From the NCBI RefSeq assembly GCF_050003625.1, contig NC_134398.1:203664583-203728582 (forward strand): a DNA stretch of 64,000 nt, read 5' to 3'. The DNA comes from Haematobia irritans (lineage: Eukaryota > Arthropoda > Insecta > Diptera > Muscidae). A program made the position numbers and the translations under genes. Below the pieces are notes generated by a model. It saw only the letters and a program-made list of their open reading frames with translations, did no database searches and was not told the origin of the DNA. Numbering within the stretch: the first letter of the stretch is position 1; each line of letters begins with the position of its first letter. Shown here one piece after another: positions 21,793 through 32,464 of this stretch.

Positions 21793-22200
21793 CGACAATG
21801 TTTTAAGTGAGGAAATATGCTATGATGTTCGATTATGAGAGATTTTACGGAGAAAATATTTCGCAGATAATTATTATATATTAATTTAATTTATATAGAA
21901 AATTTTGTCAAAGTTATTTCTATTGAAAATGTTTGCAAAAATTTTATTTCTACAAAAAATTTGGAAAAAATTTTATTTCTATAGAAAATTTAGTAACAAT
22001 GTTAGTTCTATAGAAAATTTTCTCAAAATTTTATTTCTAAAAAAATATTGTAAAAAATTTTATTTTTATGAAAATTTATTTATATACGACAATGTTTTAA
22101 GTGAGGAAATATGCAATGATGTTCGATTATGAGATACTTTACGGAGAAAATATTTCGCAGATAATTATTATATATTAATTTAATTTATATAGAAAATTTT
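21793..22200 (+). repeat. Tandem duplication, ~293-bp period
   Basis: CGACAATGTTTTAAGTGAGG through ATTTCGCAGATAATTATTAT at 21793-21880 is repeated almost exactly at 22086-22175 (one copy has GAGAGATT, the other GAGATACT). Each is followed by array monomers. The high identity points to a young duplication. Confidence 0.88.
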
Positions 22201-22980
22201 GTCAAATTTATTGAACATTTTTGCAAAATGGTATTTCTATAAAAATTTTGGACAAAATTTTATTTCTATAAAAATTTTGGACAAAATTTTATTTCTTTAG
22301 ACAATCTAATAACAATTTTATTTCTATAGAAAATTTTCTCAAAATTTTATTTGTAAAGAAAACTTGTGCAAAATTTTATTTCTATGAAAATTTTTGCAAA
22401 ATTTTATTTTTATAGAAAATTTTTCAAAATTTTATTTATATAGAAAATTTCGGCAAAATTTTATTTATATAGAAAATTTCGGCAAAATTTTTATTTCTAT
22501 TGAAGATTTTATCACAATTTTATTTCATTTCTATGGAAAAAATTCATTTCTAGAAAAAAATTTTTCGAAATTTTTGTTCTTTAAAAAACGATTTAACAAA
22601 ATTGTTTTTTATAGAAAATTTTTGCAAAATTTTATTTTTATTGAACATTTTTGCAAAATTTTATTTTATCTAATTTTTGTTGTTTTTGTATTTCAACCTT
22701 GTTGCTTAATACTTTATGTTTTCCTTTATAAATACAAGCTCGAGGTCGCAGTTTAATTTTATTTTCTTTTTTACGGAACGGGAATAAAATACATAAATAA
22801 ATTAAAACCAGATAATTTTTGCAGTGTTTTAATACTTTAGAAACTTTTGTCAAAATTTTATTTCCATGGAAAATGTTTCAAAAATTTAATTTCTGTAGGA
22901 AATTTTAATTTCTATAGATAATTTGTTTACTATATATCATTTTTGCAAAAGTCTAATTAAAATTTTTTTCTACAGAAACT
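21890..22980 (+). repeat. 29-bp AT-rich repeat array, forward, degenerate
   Basis: Forward monomers, heavily diverged, interrupted by the second copy of the 293-bp duplication and a non-array patch at 22670-22830. Confidence 0.8.
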
Positions 22981-23277
22981 TTTTGAAAATTTTAAAATTG
23001 TATTTTCCATACCACCTTAACTCTGCTGCGTAATCTTCTTGAAGACTGTCACCTTTCTGGAAAATATTGGTACTCTGTTGGTTCTACGCTCTTTTCTCGA
23101 AGACACACCCAAATTGTTTATTCTCCAAAGGAGGGCGATCCTCAAACATGCAAAGGATATAGATTTTTGTTGTTTGCCAATCTCTTTGTATTGAGTATTG
23201 TTCAAACTCCAAAAATCAATTACAAATTGTAGAAAATATCAAGCGCAACACTTCATGTACAACCTATATTTTAGATT
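22981..23277. other. Gene-free target DNA of the LINE insertion
   Basis: No gene recognised; a 62-codon minus-strand ORF has no feature I know. It continues at 25536 on the far side of the LINE. Confidence 0.45.
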
Positions 23278-23428
23278 ACATTCGGCATTTAGGTTAGGTT
23301 AGGTTAAAGTGGCAGCCCGATTAAGATTCAGGCTCACTTAGACTATTCAGTCCATTGTGATACCACATTTAACTAAAAGTACCTATTACATATGGGCACA
23401 TCTAGTTTTAACCGCTGAACCTTCTCGA

Positions 23429-24139
23429 TTATTTTCTTCTGTTGAACCAACCAGATTGTTCCAAAAACATTAGCAGACTGCTTAAGTTAACGTTTTCCAG
23501 GTCCGCCAGTAATCTGAAGCTATATGCCCCTAAAATTTGCTTACGCCTTACACAAAATGCAGGACACTCACACAAGAGGTGTTTTATTGATTCATTTTCC
23601 TCCGCATCATGACAGCTCTTACAATAGTCATTATACTTCGCACCAATAGTTTTTGCAAAATCGCCTATCAGGCAGCGACCCGTTATAGCAGATATCAGGA
23701 GTGATATCTGGCGTCTCGAGAGCACTAGCATATCTAGTGTGCGGTTTAAGTTTAAATGGGGCCATATTTGCTGGGTGTCGTTACAACCCTTGCAATTCTC
23801 CCATCGAACATTTGCCATAATGACAGCCTTCTCACGCAGTAAGAGCTTGCAGGTAGCCAGAGGCATACCAACAGATTCTAGTTCCCCTGGAATATGTAAG
23901 GTAGTTCCTAGCCTTGCTAGCTCATCTGCTTCGATGTTCCCCGGTATGTTCCTATGGCCAGGCAACCATATTAGGTGAATATTGTGCTGCTCAGCCATCT
24001 CATTGAGAGATTTGCGGCAGTCGATGGCCGTTTTCGAGTTGAGGAACACAGAGTCCAAGGATTTTATTGCAGGTTGACTGTCTGAGTATATATTAATGCC
24101 AATATTGCTTGGAGCATTACTTCTCAGCCAATTCACCAC
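23429..24139 (-). pseudogene. LINE RNase H domain and C-terminal zinc knuckle
   Basis: An open 236-codon stretch, the best preserved part of the LINE. Residues 17-30 include IYSDSQPAIKSL (RNase H acidic motif). Residues 55-80 include WLPGHRNIPGNIEADELA (the His and last Asp of RNase H, in the usual GHxxIxGNExAD form). Around residues 169-195 is a Cys-Cys-His-Cys cluster (CKSC...HLLCEC). Stop codon 23431-23429 ends the polyprotein. In LOA- and I-group elements RNase H follows the reverse transcriptase and removes RNA from the cDNA hybrid. The frame is separated from the reverse-transcriptase part by disruptions near 24140-24320. Confidence 0.88.
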
Positions 24140-24316
24140 TTCTCTTATTGCTAATATTTCAGCGATAGCTCGCGCAACCGCACAGCCGTTGTTGCAGCTG
24201 ACTGTTTGGCCAAAATGTCTAAAGGCAATAGATGCAGTATGACATTAAGGGAATTTGTTCCTATTTTGCTGAATGCACCTGCACGCCATACGCTGAACTT
24301 TGTCTAAACTTGTTGG

Positions 24317-25460
24317 CTAGTGAAGTGCCGGCCACCAGACTACAACACCATATAGCATGATAGGTCTAACCACTGCCGTGTATAGCCAATGCACAATTTT
24401 TAGTTTTAGACCCCACTTTTTCCCTATTGCCTTTTTGCACGAGTATAAAGCTACCGTTGCTTTCCTCGCCCTTTCGTCAATATTAAGCTTAAAGTTCAGC
24501 TTCCTGTCCAAAATAACGCCATGGTATTTTGCACACTCACTAAAGGGAATTTCAATACCCCCTAAGGAAATGGGCCTAACCGTGGGAGTTTTGCGAGTTT
24601 TGCGACTAGTTCTGTCTTTGCAGGATTTACCCCAAGACCATTATCTTTCGCCCATTTCTCAGTCATCCGGAGGGCTCTCTGTATAATATCTCTAACTGTT
24701 GATGGGAATTTTCCCCTGACTGCTAGCGCCACATCATCTGCGTATGCCACCACTTGTATCCTTTCCTTTTCTAGGGAAACCAGAAGGTCGTTTATAGCAC
24801 CATTCCAAAGAAGACGTGATCAACATTCAGAGTTGTCAGTCCATTTAATATCGGGCTCGGATGGACGTTATTGAACGCCCCTTCGATGTCTAGGAACGCC
24901 ACGATTGTGTATTCTTTGACAGATAGTGAGCTTTGAATAAAGCTGACTAGTTCATGTAATGCGGTCTCTGTAGGCCTGCCCTTCGATAAGATAAATATCT
25001 ATCATCCTCTCCAGAGTCTTAAGTATGAATGAGGATAAGTTGATTGGTCGGAAATCCTTCGCACTCGAGTGAGAGGCTTTTCCCGCTTTAGGTATGAAAA
25101 CGACTTTTGTTTCCCTCCACTTTCATGGAATATATACTAAGTTGATACATCCTATATATATATATATCACCGACAACCAGGGGATAATTCTGTCAGCCAC
25201 CGCTTGTAACTCCGCCGGAGTAATTCCATCAGGTCCGGGGGATTTGAATGATCCAAAGCTATTTAACGCCCATTTTATTCTAGATTCCGATACAATTTCC
25301 TCGATAGGAAACGACCGCTGAGCCACTGTGGCACCGCCAGTACATGGTTCATCCGTCTGATTTCCGGGAAAATGTGTGTTCAATAGTACCTCTAGCGTCT
25401 CCTCACTGGACGTTGTCCAATTGCCTCCGATGTTTTAATGAAATCTGGAGCGGAGTTCGT
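24317..25460 (-). pseudogene. LINE reverse transcriptase, disrupted
   Basis: Fragments in order on the minus strand: SFKSPGPDGITPAELQ (about 25250), KVVFIPKAGK and FRPINLSSFILKTLERMI (25000-25110), FLDIEGAFNNVHPSPIL (24850-24905, catalytic motif A), WNGAINDLL and VAYADDVALAV (24725-24800, catalytic YADD), and LNFKLNIDERARKATVALYS (24430-24510). Frames change between fragments and a stop follows motif A. The segment between LNVDHVF and WNGAINDLL lacks the usual QGGVLSP motif, so roughly 80 codons were deleted near 24812. It cannot encode an active enzyme. Confidence 0.87.
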
Positions 25461-25540
25461 GGATGCTAGCTCCTTCCGTAGTCTGGAAGCCTCGGACGTA
25501 TTCTCAATGCTGCTGCAGTAAACATTCGGCATTTACCTTT

Positions 25541-25558
25541 GCCACGTGTTGGGCACCA
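25541..25558 (-). promoter_or_regulatory. Primer-binding-site-like motif 1 (tRNA-Lys type)
   Basis: On the minus strand TGGTGCCCAACACGTGGC. It resembles the TGGCGCCCAACGTGGGGC type of tRNA-Lys primer site of gypsy-like LTR elements, with several mismatches. No LTR boundary was established. Confidence 0.3.
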
Positions 25559-25592
25559 TTTTTTTTTGTTTAAAAATCTAAAAATTTCAAGG

Positions 25593-25712
25593 AGATATGG
25601 TGGTTGAATGTTTGGCGTGTCCGCCTGGCAAACATTCCAAATTTTAACCGAACACTACTTCAAAGCTGGTTTATCCACTCTCCTTAATGCTGATGACATT
25701 TCTGAGTGCTTC
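25593..25712 (+). mobile_element. Highly diverged SINE head/body fragment
   Basis: GGTGGTTGAATGTTTGGCGT, CCGAACAC, GGTTTATCCACTCTCC and ATGCTGATGACATTTCTGAG follow the order of the SINE head and body at 55242-55375, but with about a third of positions changed and the B box lost. Probably an old copy. Confidence 0.6.
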
Positions 25713-25800
25713 TACGTTAGGTTAGGTATAGTGGCAGCCCGATATTACAGGTTGACTTAGAGTATTCAGTCCATTGTGATACCACATAATCGGACTTCCA
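25713..25800 (-). mobile_element. SINE/LINE 3'-end fragment
   Basis: TTAGGTTAGGTATAGTGGCA then GACTTAGAGTATTCAGTCCA and TTGTGATACCACAT is the reversed shared 3' tail of the SINE and LINE. No head is attached, so it is either a very short 5'-truncated copy or a remnant. Confidence 0.8.
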
Positions 25801-25901
25801 CTATACTTAACATAACGTGAATTTTAAGAAAATTCAAGAAATTTGAAACAAATCGTTACATATATCACCAATATTTTACATTATAGTATGAAATAAAATT
25901 T

Positions 25902-25919
25902 GCGCCGTGTTGGGCGCCA
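25902..25919 (-). promoter_or_regulatory. Primer-binding-site-like motif 2 (tRNA-Lys type)
   Basis: On the minus strand TGGCGCCCAACACGGCGC; the first 11 bases fit a tRNA-Lys acceptor-end complement exactly. It lies between two diverged copies of an AGAAAATT...TCACCAA...TTACATTAT block (about 25818-25885 and 25968-26015). Confidence 0.4.
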
Positions 25920-26426
25920 AAGTATATCTAGCAAAAAACAAATGACCCATTTAAAAACCAAGAAAATTTTAAACAAAACGTCCCATATCTATCACCAACA
26001 TGTTACATTATTTTTTGTCCATTTACGTTTGCCATAATGGATACTCATCATGTGAATGTGAAAGTTTGTCGAAAAGTGTATCGGTGGTAGATATGAGGTT
26101 TGAGTTTCATCGGTAGCAGGATGCTGGGTCATTTTTTTAATCCTTTCGTTTTTGTTTGTTGTTGGTGTTACAACAGGATGTTATGAATTTATGTATTTTG
26201 AATTGTAAATTAAGTAGAAAACCAAACAACAGGCAACGTTGAACCACCAATTCAACCCATACAACCAACCATACGACAACGACAGGCACGTTCCAACAAC
26301 AACAACAACATGAAAAGTGTTATACTAAATCCCATCGTCCGTGGTCGTTATTGTCTGTTTTTGTCCTGGTAGAGGTATACTGTTGTATTTTTTTGTTAAT
26401 TGTTGGTCAAGAGGATCAAAATGAAG

Positions 26427-26444
26427 TGGCGCCCAACGGTGGGC
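26427..26444 (+). promoter_or_regulatory. Primer-binding-site-like motif 3 (tRNA-Lys type)
   Basis: TGGCGCCCAACGGTGGGC, preceded by AAAATGAAG, is the best of the three matches to a tRNA-Lys primer site. It could mark the 5' internal edge of a decayed gypsy-like retrotransposon whose LTR would end at 26426. No gag or pol is seen downstream. Confidence 0.45.
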
Positions 26445-26969
26445 ATTTTTAACAAGTATGCTTGAAAAGGCCTCCTCAAACACAAAAACCAAAAAAAAAA
26501 AACCCAGAGAAAAGAATTGTCTGGCCCACTTAAAAAGAAAAATGGAAATGCACAAAATTTGCAGAGTGCCAGAAATAATTTATGAAATGGATTTTTATAT
26601 TAATTATTAAATAAGCAACAGTAGTCAGACAATTGGAAACAAGCAAAAAAAAAAAAATTAAATTTTTACAATGTATTTCTGGTATGAGGAAAAACTTACC
26701 ATTTTGTTATTGTTGTCAAGTTGCTTTTATGTATTTATCTTATAGATGAAAAAATATTGTGGCAATATGATGACCACAAACTGAGAAAATCTGAAATAAA
26801 AATAAAAACAAAGTTTTAGAGAATGCATAATTTATGGGATTGTTTAATAATGTAATTTATTTAAATTGTATACATATAGTAGTCCTTACTTAATATAATA
26901 TATTATGAGAAAATAAAAATATAAGAACAATTTATATAAAGGATGCCACGAATATGGGAATGCGTTTTA

Positions 26970-27249
26970 AAATATAAAAATTTTCTATAGAAATAAAACG
27001 TTGGCAAAAGTTTCTATAAAAATAAAATGTTGGCAATGTGTTAACAATCAATGTAATAAATGAAAGTCAGGCTAAGTACATGAGAACAAAAAGGAAACTT
27101 TACTATACAAAAGTAGTTACCGAAGTGAGTCTTAGATTACAAAATCGATAACTTAATCTATGGAACATATAGAGTTCACACGTAGTTACTAAAATCATAT
27201 GATAGTTTTGTTGGGTTGTAATACATAACATGGTGATATATTTTACAGT
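26970..27249. other. Spacer with two reverse 29-bp monomers
   Basis: 26980-27040 holds two or three reverse monomers; 27045-27249 shows nothing recognisable. Confidence 0.45.
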
Positions 27250-30200
27250 TTCTATAGAAATAAAATTTTGACACAATTTCCTATAGAAATCAAATTTTGC
27301 AAAAATTTTCTATGAAAATAAAATTTTGCAAAAATTTTCTATAGAAATACAATTTTGTAAACATTTTCTATAGAAATAAAATGTTGATAAAATTTTCTAC
27401 AGAAATGAAACTTTGGCAAAATTTGCTATAGAAATAAAATTTTGAACAAATTTGTATTAAAATAAAATTTTGAAAAATGTTTCTATATAACTGAATTTTT
27501 TTCAATAGATATACAATTTTGACAACTTTTCTATAGAAATAAAATTTTACCAATACATTCTACAGAAATAAAATTTGGACAAAATTTTCTATAGACATAC
27601 AACTTTGAAAAAAAAAATTCTTTAGAAATAAAATGTTGACACAATTTTCTATACAAAAAACTTTTCTATAGATATACAATTTTGACAAAATTTTCCATAG
27701 AAATAAATTTTTACAAAAATTTCTATAAAAATAAAATTTTGACAAAATATCCCTAGAAATAGAATTTTGACAAATTTTCATATAGATATAAAATTTTGAC
27801 AAAATTTCCTATAAAAAACTGACAAAATTTTCTATAGAAATAAAATTTTGACAAAATTTTCTATGGAAATAAAATTTTGACAAAATTTTCTATAGAAATA
27901 AAATTTGACGAAATTTTCTTTAAAAATAAAATTTTGACAAAATTTTGTAGAAAAAAAATGACAAAATTTTCTATAGAAATAAAATTTTGACAAAATTGTC
28001 TATAGAAATAAAAATTTGAAAAAATAAAATTTTGACAAAATTTTCTATAGACATAAAATTTTGACAAAATTTTCGATAGGAATAAAATTTTGACAAAATT
28101 TCCTATATAAATAGAATTTTGATAAATTTTCATATAGAAATAAAATTTTGATAACATTTTTTATAGGAATAAAATTTTGACAAATTTTTCTATAGAAATA
28201 AAATTGTGACAAAAATTTCTATAGAAATAAAATTGTGACAAAATTTTCTATAGAAACAAAATTTTGCAAATTTTTTTTACAGAAATAAAAATTTGACAAA
28301 ATTTTCCACAGAAATAAAAATCTGGACAAATTTTCTATCGAAAAAGAATTTTGACTTAATTTTCTATAGTAATAAAATTTTGCCAATATTTTCTACAGAA
28401 ATAAAATTTTGCAAATATTTTCTATACAAACAAAATTTTGACAAAATTTTCTATAGACATACAATTTTGAAAAAAAACTTCTATATAGAAATAAAATGTT
28501 GACAAAATTTTCTCTACAAAAAACTTTATGACAAAATTTTCTATAGATATAAAATTTTGACAAAATTTTCCATAGAAATAAATTTTTACAAAAATTTCTA
28601 TAAAAATAAAATTTTAACAAAATATCCTATAGAAATAGAATTTTGACAAATTTTCATATAGAAATAGAATTTTGAAAAATTTTCATACAGAAATAAAATT
28701 TTGACAAAATTTTCTATAGAAATAAAATTTTTCTATCGAAATAAAATTTTGATAAAATTTTATATAGAAAAAAAAATGACAAAATTTTCTATAGAAATAA
28801 CATTTTGAAAAAATTCTCTATCGAAATTAAATTTTGAAAAAATTTTCTATCGAAATAAAATTTTGACAAAATTTTCTATAGAAATAAAATTTTGACAAAA
28901 TTTTCTATAGAAATAGAATTTTGAGAAATTTTCATATAGGAATAAAATTTTGACAAATTTTTCTATAGAAATAAAATGTTGACAAAGTTTTCTATAGAAA
29001 TAAAATTGTGACAAAATTTTCTATACAAAAAACTTTATAACAAAATTTTCTATAGATATACAATTGTGACAAAATTTTTCTTAGAAATAAATTTTTACAA
29101 AAATTTCTATAAAAATAAAATTTTGACAAAATATCCCATAGAAATAGAATTTTGACAAATTTTCATATAAAAAATAAAATTTTGACAAAATTTTCTATCG
29201 AAATAAAATGTTGACAAAATTTTCTATAGAAATAAAATTGTGACAAAATTTTCTTTAGAAATAAAATTTTGACAAAATTTTCTATAGAAATAAAATTTGA
29301 CAACATTTTCTTTAGAAATAAAATTTTGACAAAATTTTCTATCGAAATAAAATTTTGACAAAATTTTCTATAGAAATAAAATTTTGACAAAATTTTCTAT
29401 AGAAATAGAATTTTGAGAAATTTTTCTATAGAAATAAAATGTTGACAAAGTTTTCTATAGAAATAAAATTGTGACAAAATTTTCTATAGACATACAATTT
29501 TGAAAAAAGTTTTCTATAGAAATAAAATGTTGACAAAATTTTCTATACAAAAAACTTTATGACAAAATTTTCGATAGATATACAATTTTGACAAAATTTT
29601 TCTTAGAAATAAATTTTTACAAAAATTTCTATAAAAATAAAATTTTGACAAAATATCCTATAAAAATAGAATTTTGACAAATTTTCATATAAAAATAAAA
29701 TTTTGACAAAATTTTCTATCGAAATAAAATTTTGACAAAATTTTCTATAGAAATAAAATTTGACAAAATTTTCGTTAGAAATAAAATTTTCACAAAATTT
29801 TCTATAGAAATAATATTTTGACAAAATTTTCTATAGAAATAGAATTTTGAGAAATTTTCATATAGGAATAAAATTTTGACAAATTTTTCTATAGAAATAA
29901 AATGTTGACAAAGTTTTCTATAGAAATAAAATTGTGACAAAATTTTCTATACAAAAAACTTTATGACAAAATTTTCTATAGATATACAATTGTGACAAAA
30001 TTTTTCTTAGAAATAAATTTTTACAAAAATTTCTATAAAAATAAAATTTTAACAAAATATCCTATAGAAATAGAATTTTAACAAATTTTCATATAAAAAA
30101 TAAAATTTTGACAAAATTTTCTATCGAAATAAAATTTTGGCAAAATTTTCTATAGAAATAGAATTTTGACAAATTTTCATATAAAAATAAAATTTTGACA

Positions 30201-30605
30201 AAATTTTCTATCGAAATAAAATTTTGACAAAAATTTCTATAGAAATAAAATTTGACAAAATTTTCTTTAGAAATAAAATTTTGACAAAATTTTCTATAGA
30301 AATAAAATTTTGAAAAAATTTTCTATGGAAATAAAATTTTGACAAAATTTTCTATAGAAACAAAATTTTGCAAATTTTTTTTATAGAAATAAAAAGTCAA
30401 AAAGAATTTTGATTTAATTTTCTATGGTAATAAAATTTGGAAAATTTTTCTATTGAAATAAAATTTTGACAACATTGTCTACAGAAATAAAATTGTAACA
30501 AAATGTTCATAAAATTTTCTATAGGAATAAAATTTTAACAAAATTTTTTATAGAAATAAAATTTTCACAAAAAATTTCTATAGATATAAACTTTTCTACA
30601 AAGAT
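27250..30605 (-). repeat. 29-bp AT-rich repeat array, reverse, 3.4 kb, with higher-order repeats
   Basis: A composite block starting CAAAAAACTTTATGACAAAA and running through AAATAAATTTTTACAAAAAT to AAAATATCC(T/C)ATAGAAATAG recurs at about 28515, 29024, 29549 and 29953 (spacings 509, 525, 404). A diverged relative lies at 27654. The right half (28900-30300) is the more homogeneous. All minus-strand ORFs of the FYFYRKFCQNFISIENFVKI type arise from this array. Confidence 0.88.
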
Positions 30606-32462
30606 CTAATACTAATTTCGGAGAGGGTTCGAGAAGACTCCCGATGAGTCAACAAAGAAAGTACAAATCTACAGGAAGTTTAAGATTCTTTTAGAAATCA
30701 AACAAAAATGGTACTTACAAGTCGAGAATCAAGAAATTATATATATAATAATTATATTTGATCCATTGTATTAGGTATTGAAGATTATGGTCCTATATAC
30801 TTTTTTCCCTATATATATATATATTTTTTTTTTCATTCAAGAAAATTTTCCCATTATTATCCCCATATCCCAAAAACAAAAATCGAATCCTTTAAACGAA
30901 TGCAATGATTTGTTAATTCCCATGAAATATATGGCATAATATTTCACAAAGAAATTTCTAGTGAAAGCTGAATAACTACAAGTGTCCTTATGTCCTTAAT
31001 ACTCTATCCCCCAATTCCCAATAAAGCCTAATTAAAGTTGATAAGCCTTCGAAGAAGAACTTTGAACATAAATAAAAATAATCATTCTTAGAAGCCGTAG
31101 AAAACAAAGAGAATTGGAACTTAAATTACCATGGATTTATAATCACAACAGCAGCCTCCCAAACAACAACTCCCACAAGAGAGGTAAATCCCTAGGACTA
31201 TGACTAGAGGGCATGAAATGCCAAAGAAATTCACATAAATCTCAAAGACAACGAAACAAATTAATTTAATTTTATCATTTTCAAGGGAACTACATATTTC
31301 CAAGTGTTTGAGGGCTCTAGTTTCTTCTAAGAATAATGATTAGGTAGTTGGTGATGGTGGGTGCGGAAAGCGGAGGACTCATTTATTAATGGTTACAAGA
31401 ATAGCATTTCTCAGGAATCATGATGACATGGGAAATAGCTGTTGAGGAAGGAATGCCTAACAATTTTTTATAATTCTTTACAAAAAAGAACAACTACAAC
31501 GGGATTATGGGAATTTTGTTTTTCATGGTGAAAATCCTTTCACACCAGTCCCTAAAGAAATCTCTGTCGACATGGAAACATAAAGCTTTCCTTTTCAGAG
31601 GAAATATGTAAGGACATGATTATAGTAGGCTGAATAAGGAGCGCTCAGCGTTGCCATTGACAACCTAAACCACGCAATTACAACACATAACACACGCGTT
31701 AAAAAAAAGTGGCACACTTTTTCCAAAAGAAAATATATAATAAAATGAATCAGTAATAACTTTTTTTATATAGAATTGTGAAATAGCCTTCTCAAAATTA
31801 AATCTATACATTTTATCTCAATTTTCATTGAAAATCGCCCCTTGAAAGTGTCAGTTTATGGGAAGTATCTTATATTTACCAACTATAGAACATTTTCGTT
31901 GCATACCTTCAGGCGTTTCAAGAATTCGTTTCAAAAATAATATTCCAGAAGAGAAACATGCTAACAACTTTAGTATTCGAAAGCTTAAGGCATCAATCAC
32001 ATCTGTAATTTTAAGGGAATTTGGAATCAAAAATTTATAAAAATTATGCGGCATAAAATGGACTAATTAAATAATGGCACAACATAACAAGAAAATGGCA
32101 TATGGAATTAAAAAGTGAATCAGTTAGTGTCACATTAAAAAAGAGGTACAAAGTTATCACGGCTTGAAAATATTGGTAATACTGTCCCAACAAAAGGTGT
32201 TATAAGAAGACATAGCAGAAATTCACACTACCTAGTAATCTGGGTGGTAACCTATTTCATTTTTTATTTATTTATTAATTACATTTACAATAAAATTATA
32301 TATAATTGTAAGCTTTGTCTGCTAGTCAAATATAAGTGCATGGAATAGCACACTAATTTGAAAAAAGTAGCATACTTTTGCAGTCTAATTTTAATTGTTT
32401 ATCCATTTACTTGAACACCATTGAAAATTAATATTCCGAAGAAAACCTCGATATATACACTA
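30606..32462. other. Gene-free spacer, 1.9 kb
   Basis: No gene I can support. The 60-codon ORFs at 31121-31303 (minus, Cys-rich end) and 31858-32040 (plus) have no recognised motif. 31645-31735 contains AGCGTTGCCATTG and AAAAAAAGTGGCACAC, reminiscent of DNA-transposon ends, but a matching terminal inverted repeat was not found. Confidence 0.4.
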
Positions 32463-32464
32463 TA

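Larger units (their letters stand above)
23278..25535 (-). mobile_element. 5'-truncated non-LTR retrotransposon (RNase-H-bearing, LOA/I-like) with 14-bp TSD
   Basis: ACATTCGGCATTTA occurs at 23278-23291 and again at 25522-25535, giving a 14-bp target-site duplication. The element reads on the minus strand. Its 3' end (23292 onward) is CCTAACCTAACCT preceded by a ~85-bp block shared with the SINE tail. Going upstream it encodes a zinc knuckle, RNase H and reverse transcriptase, then stops at 25521 without endonuclease or ORF1, as expected for incomplete target-primed reverse transcription. Confidence 0.9.
25801..26969. other. Gene-free DNA, possibly LTR-retrotransposon remnants
   Basis: Apart from the primer-site-like motifs there is nothing coding. 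Contains CAACAACAACAACAACATG at 26293-26311 and A-runs at 26490 and 26645. Confidence 0.4.

Noticed and set aside
31121..31303. Small Cys-rich secreted-peptide ORF on the minus strand
   Set aside because: No signal peptide in the expected place, no start context, no paralogue; sequence is ordinary spacer.
31645..31735. Possible end of a P-type or hAT-type DNA transposon (AGCGTTGCCATTG, GTGGCACAC)
   Set aside because: No matching inverted end or target duplication could be located nearby.
31858..32054. ORFs on both strands in the same interval
   Set aside because: Overlapping open frames of ~60 codons with no motif, typical of chance.
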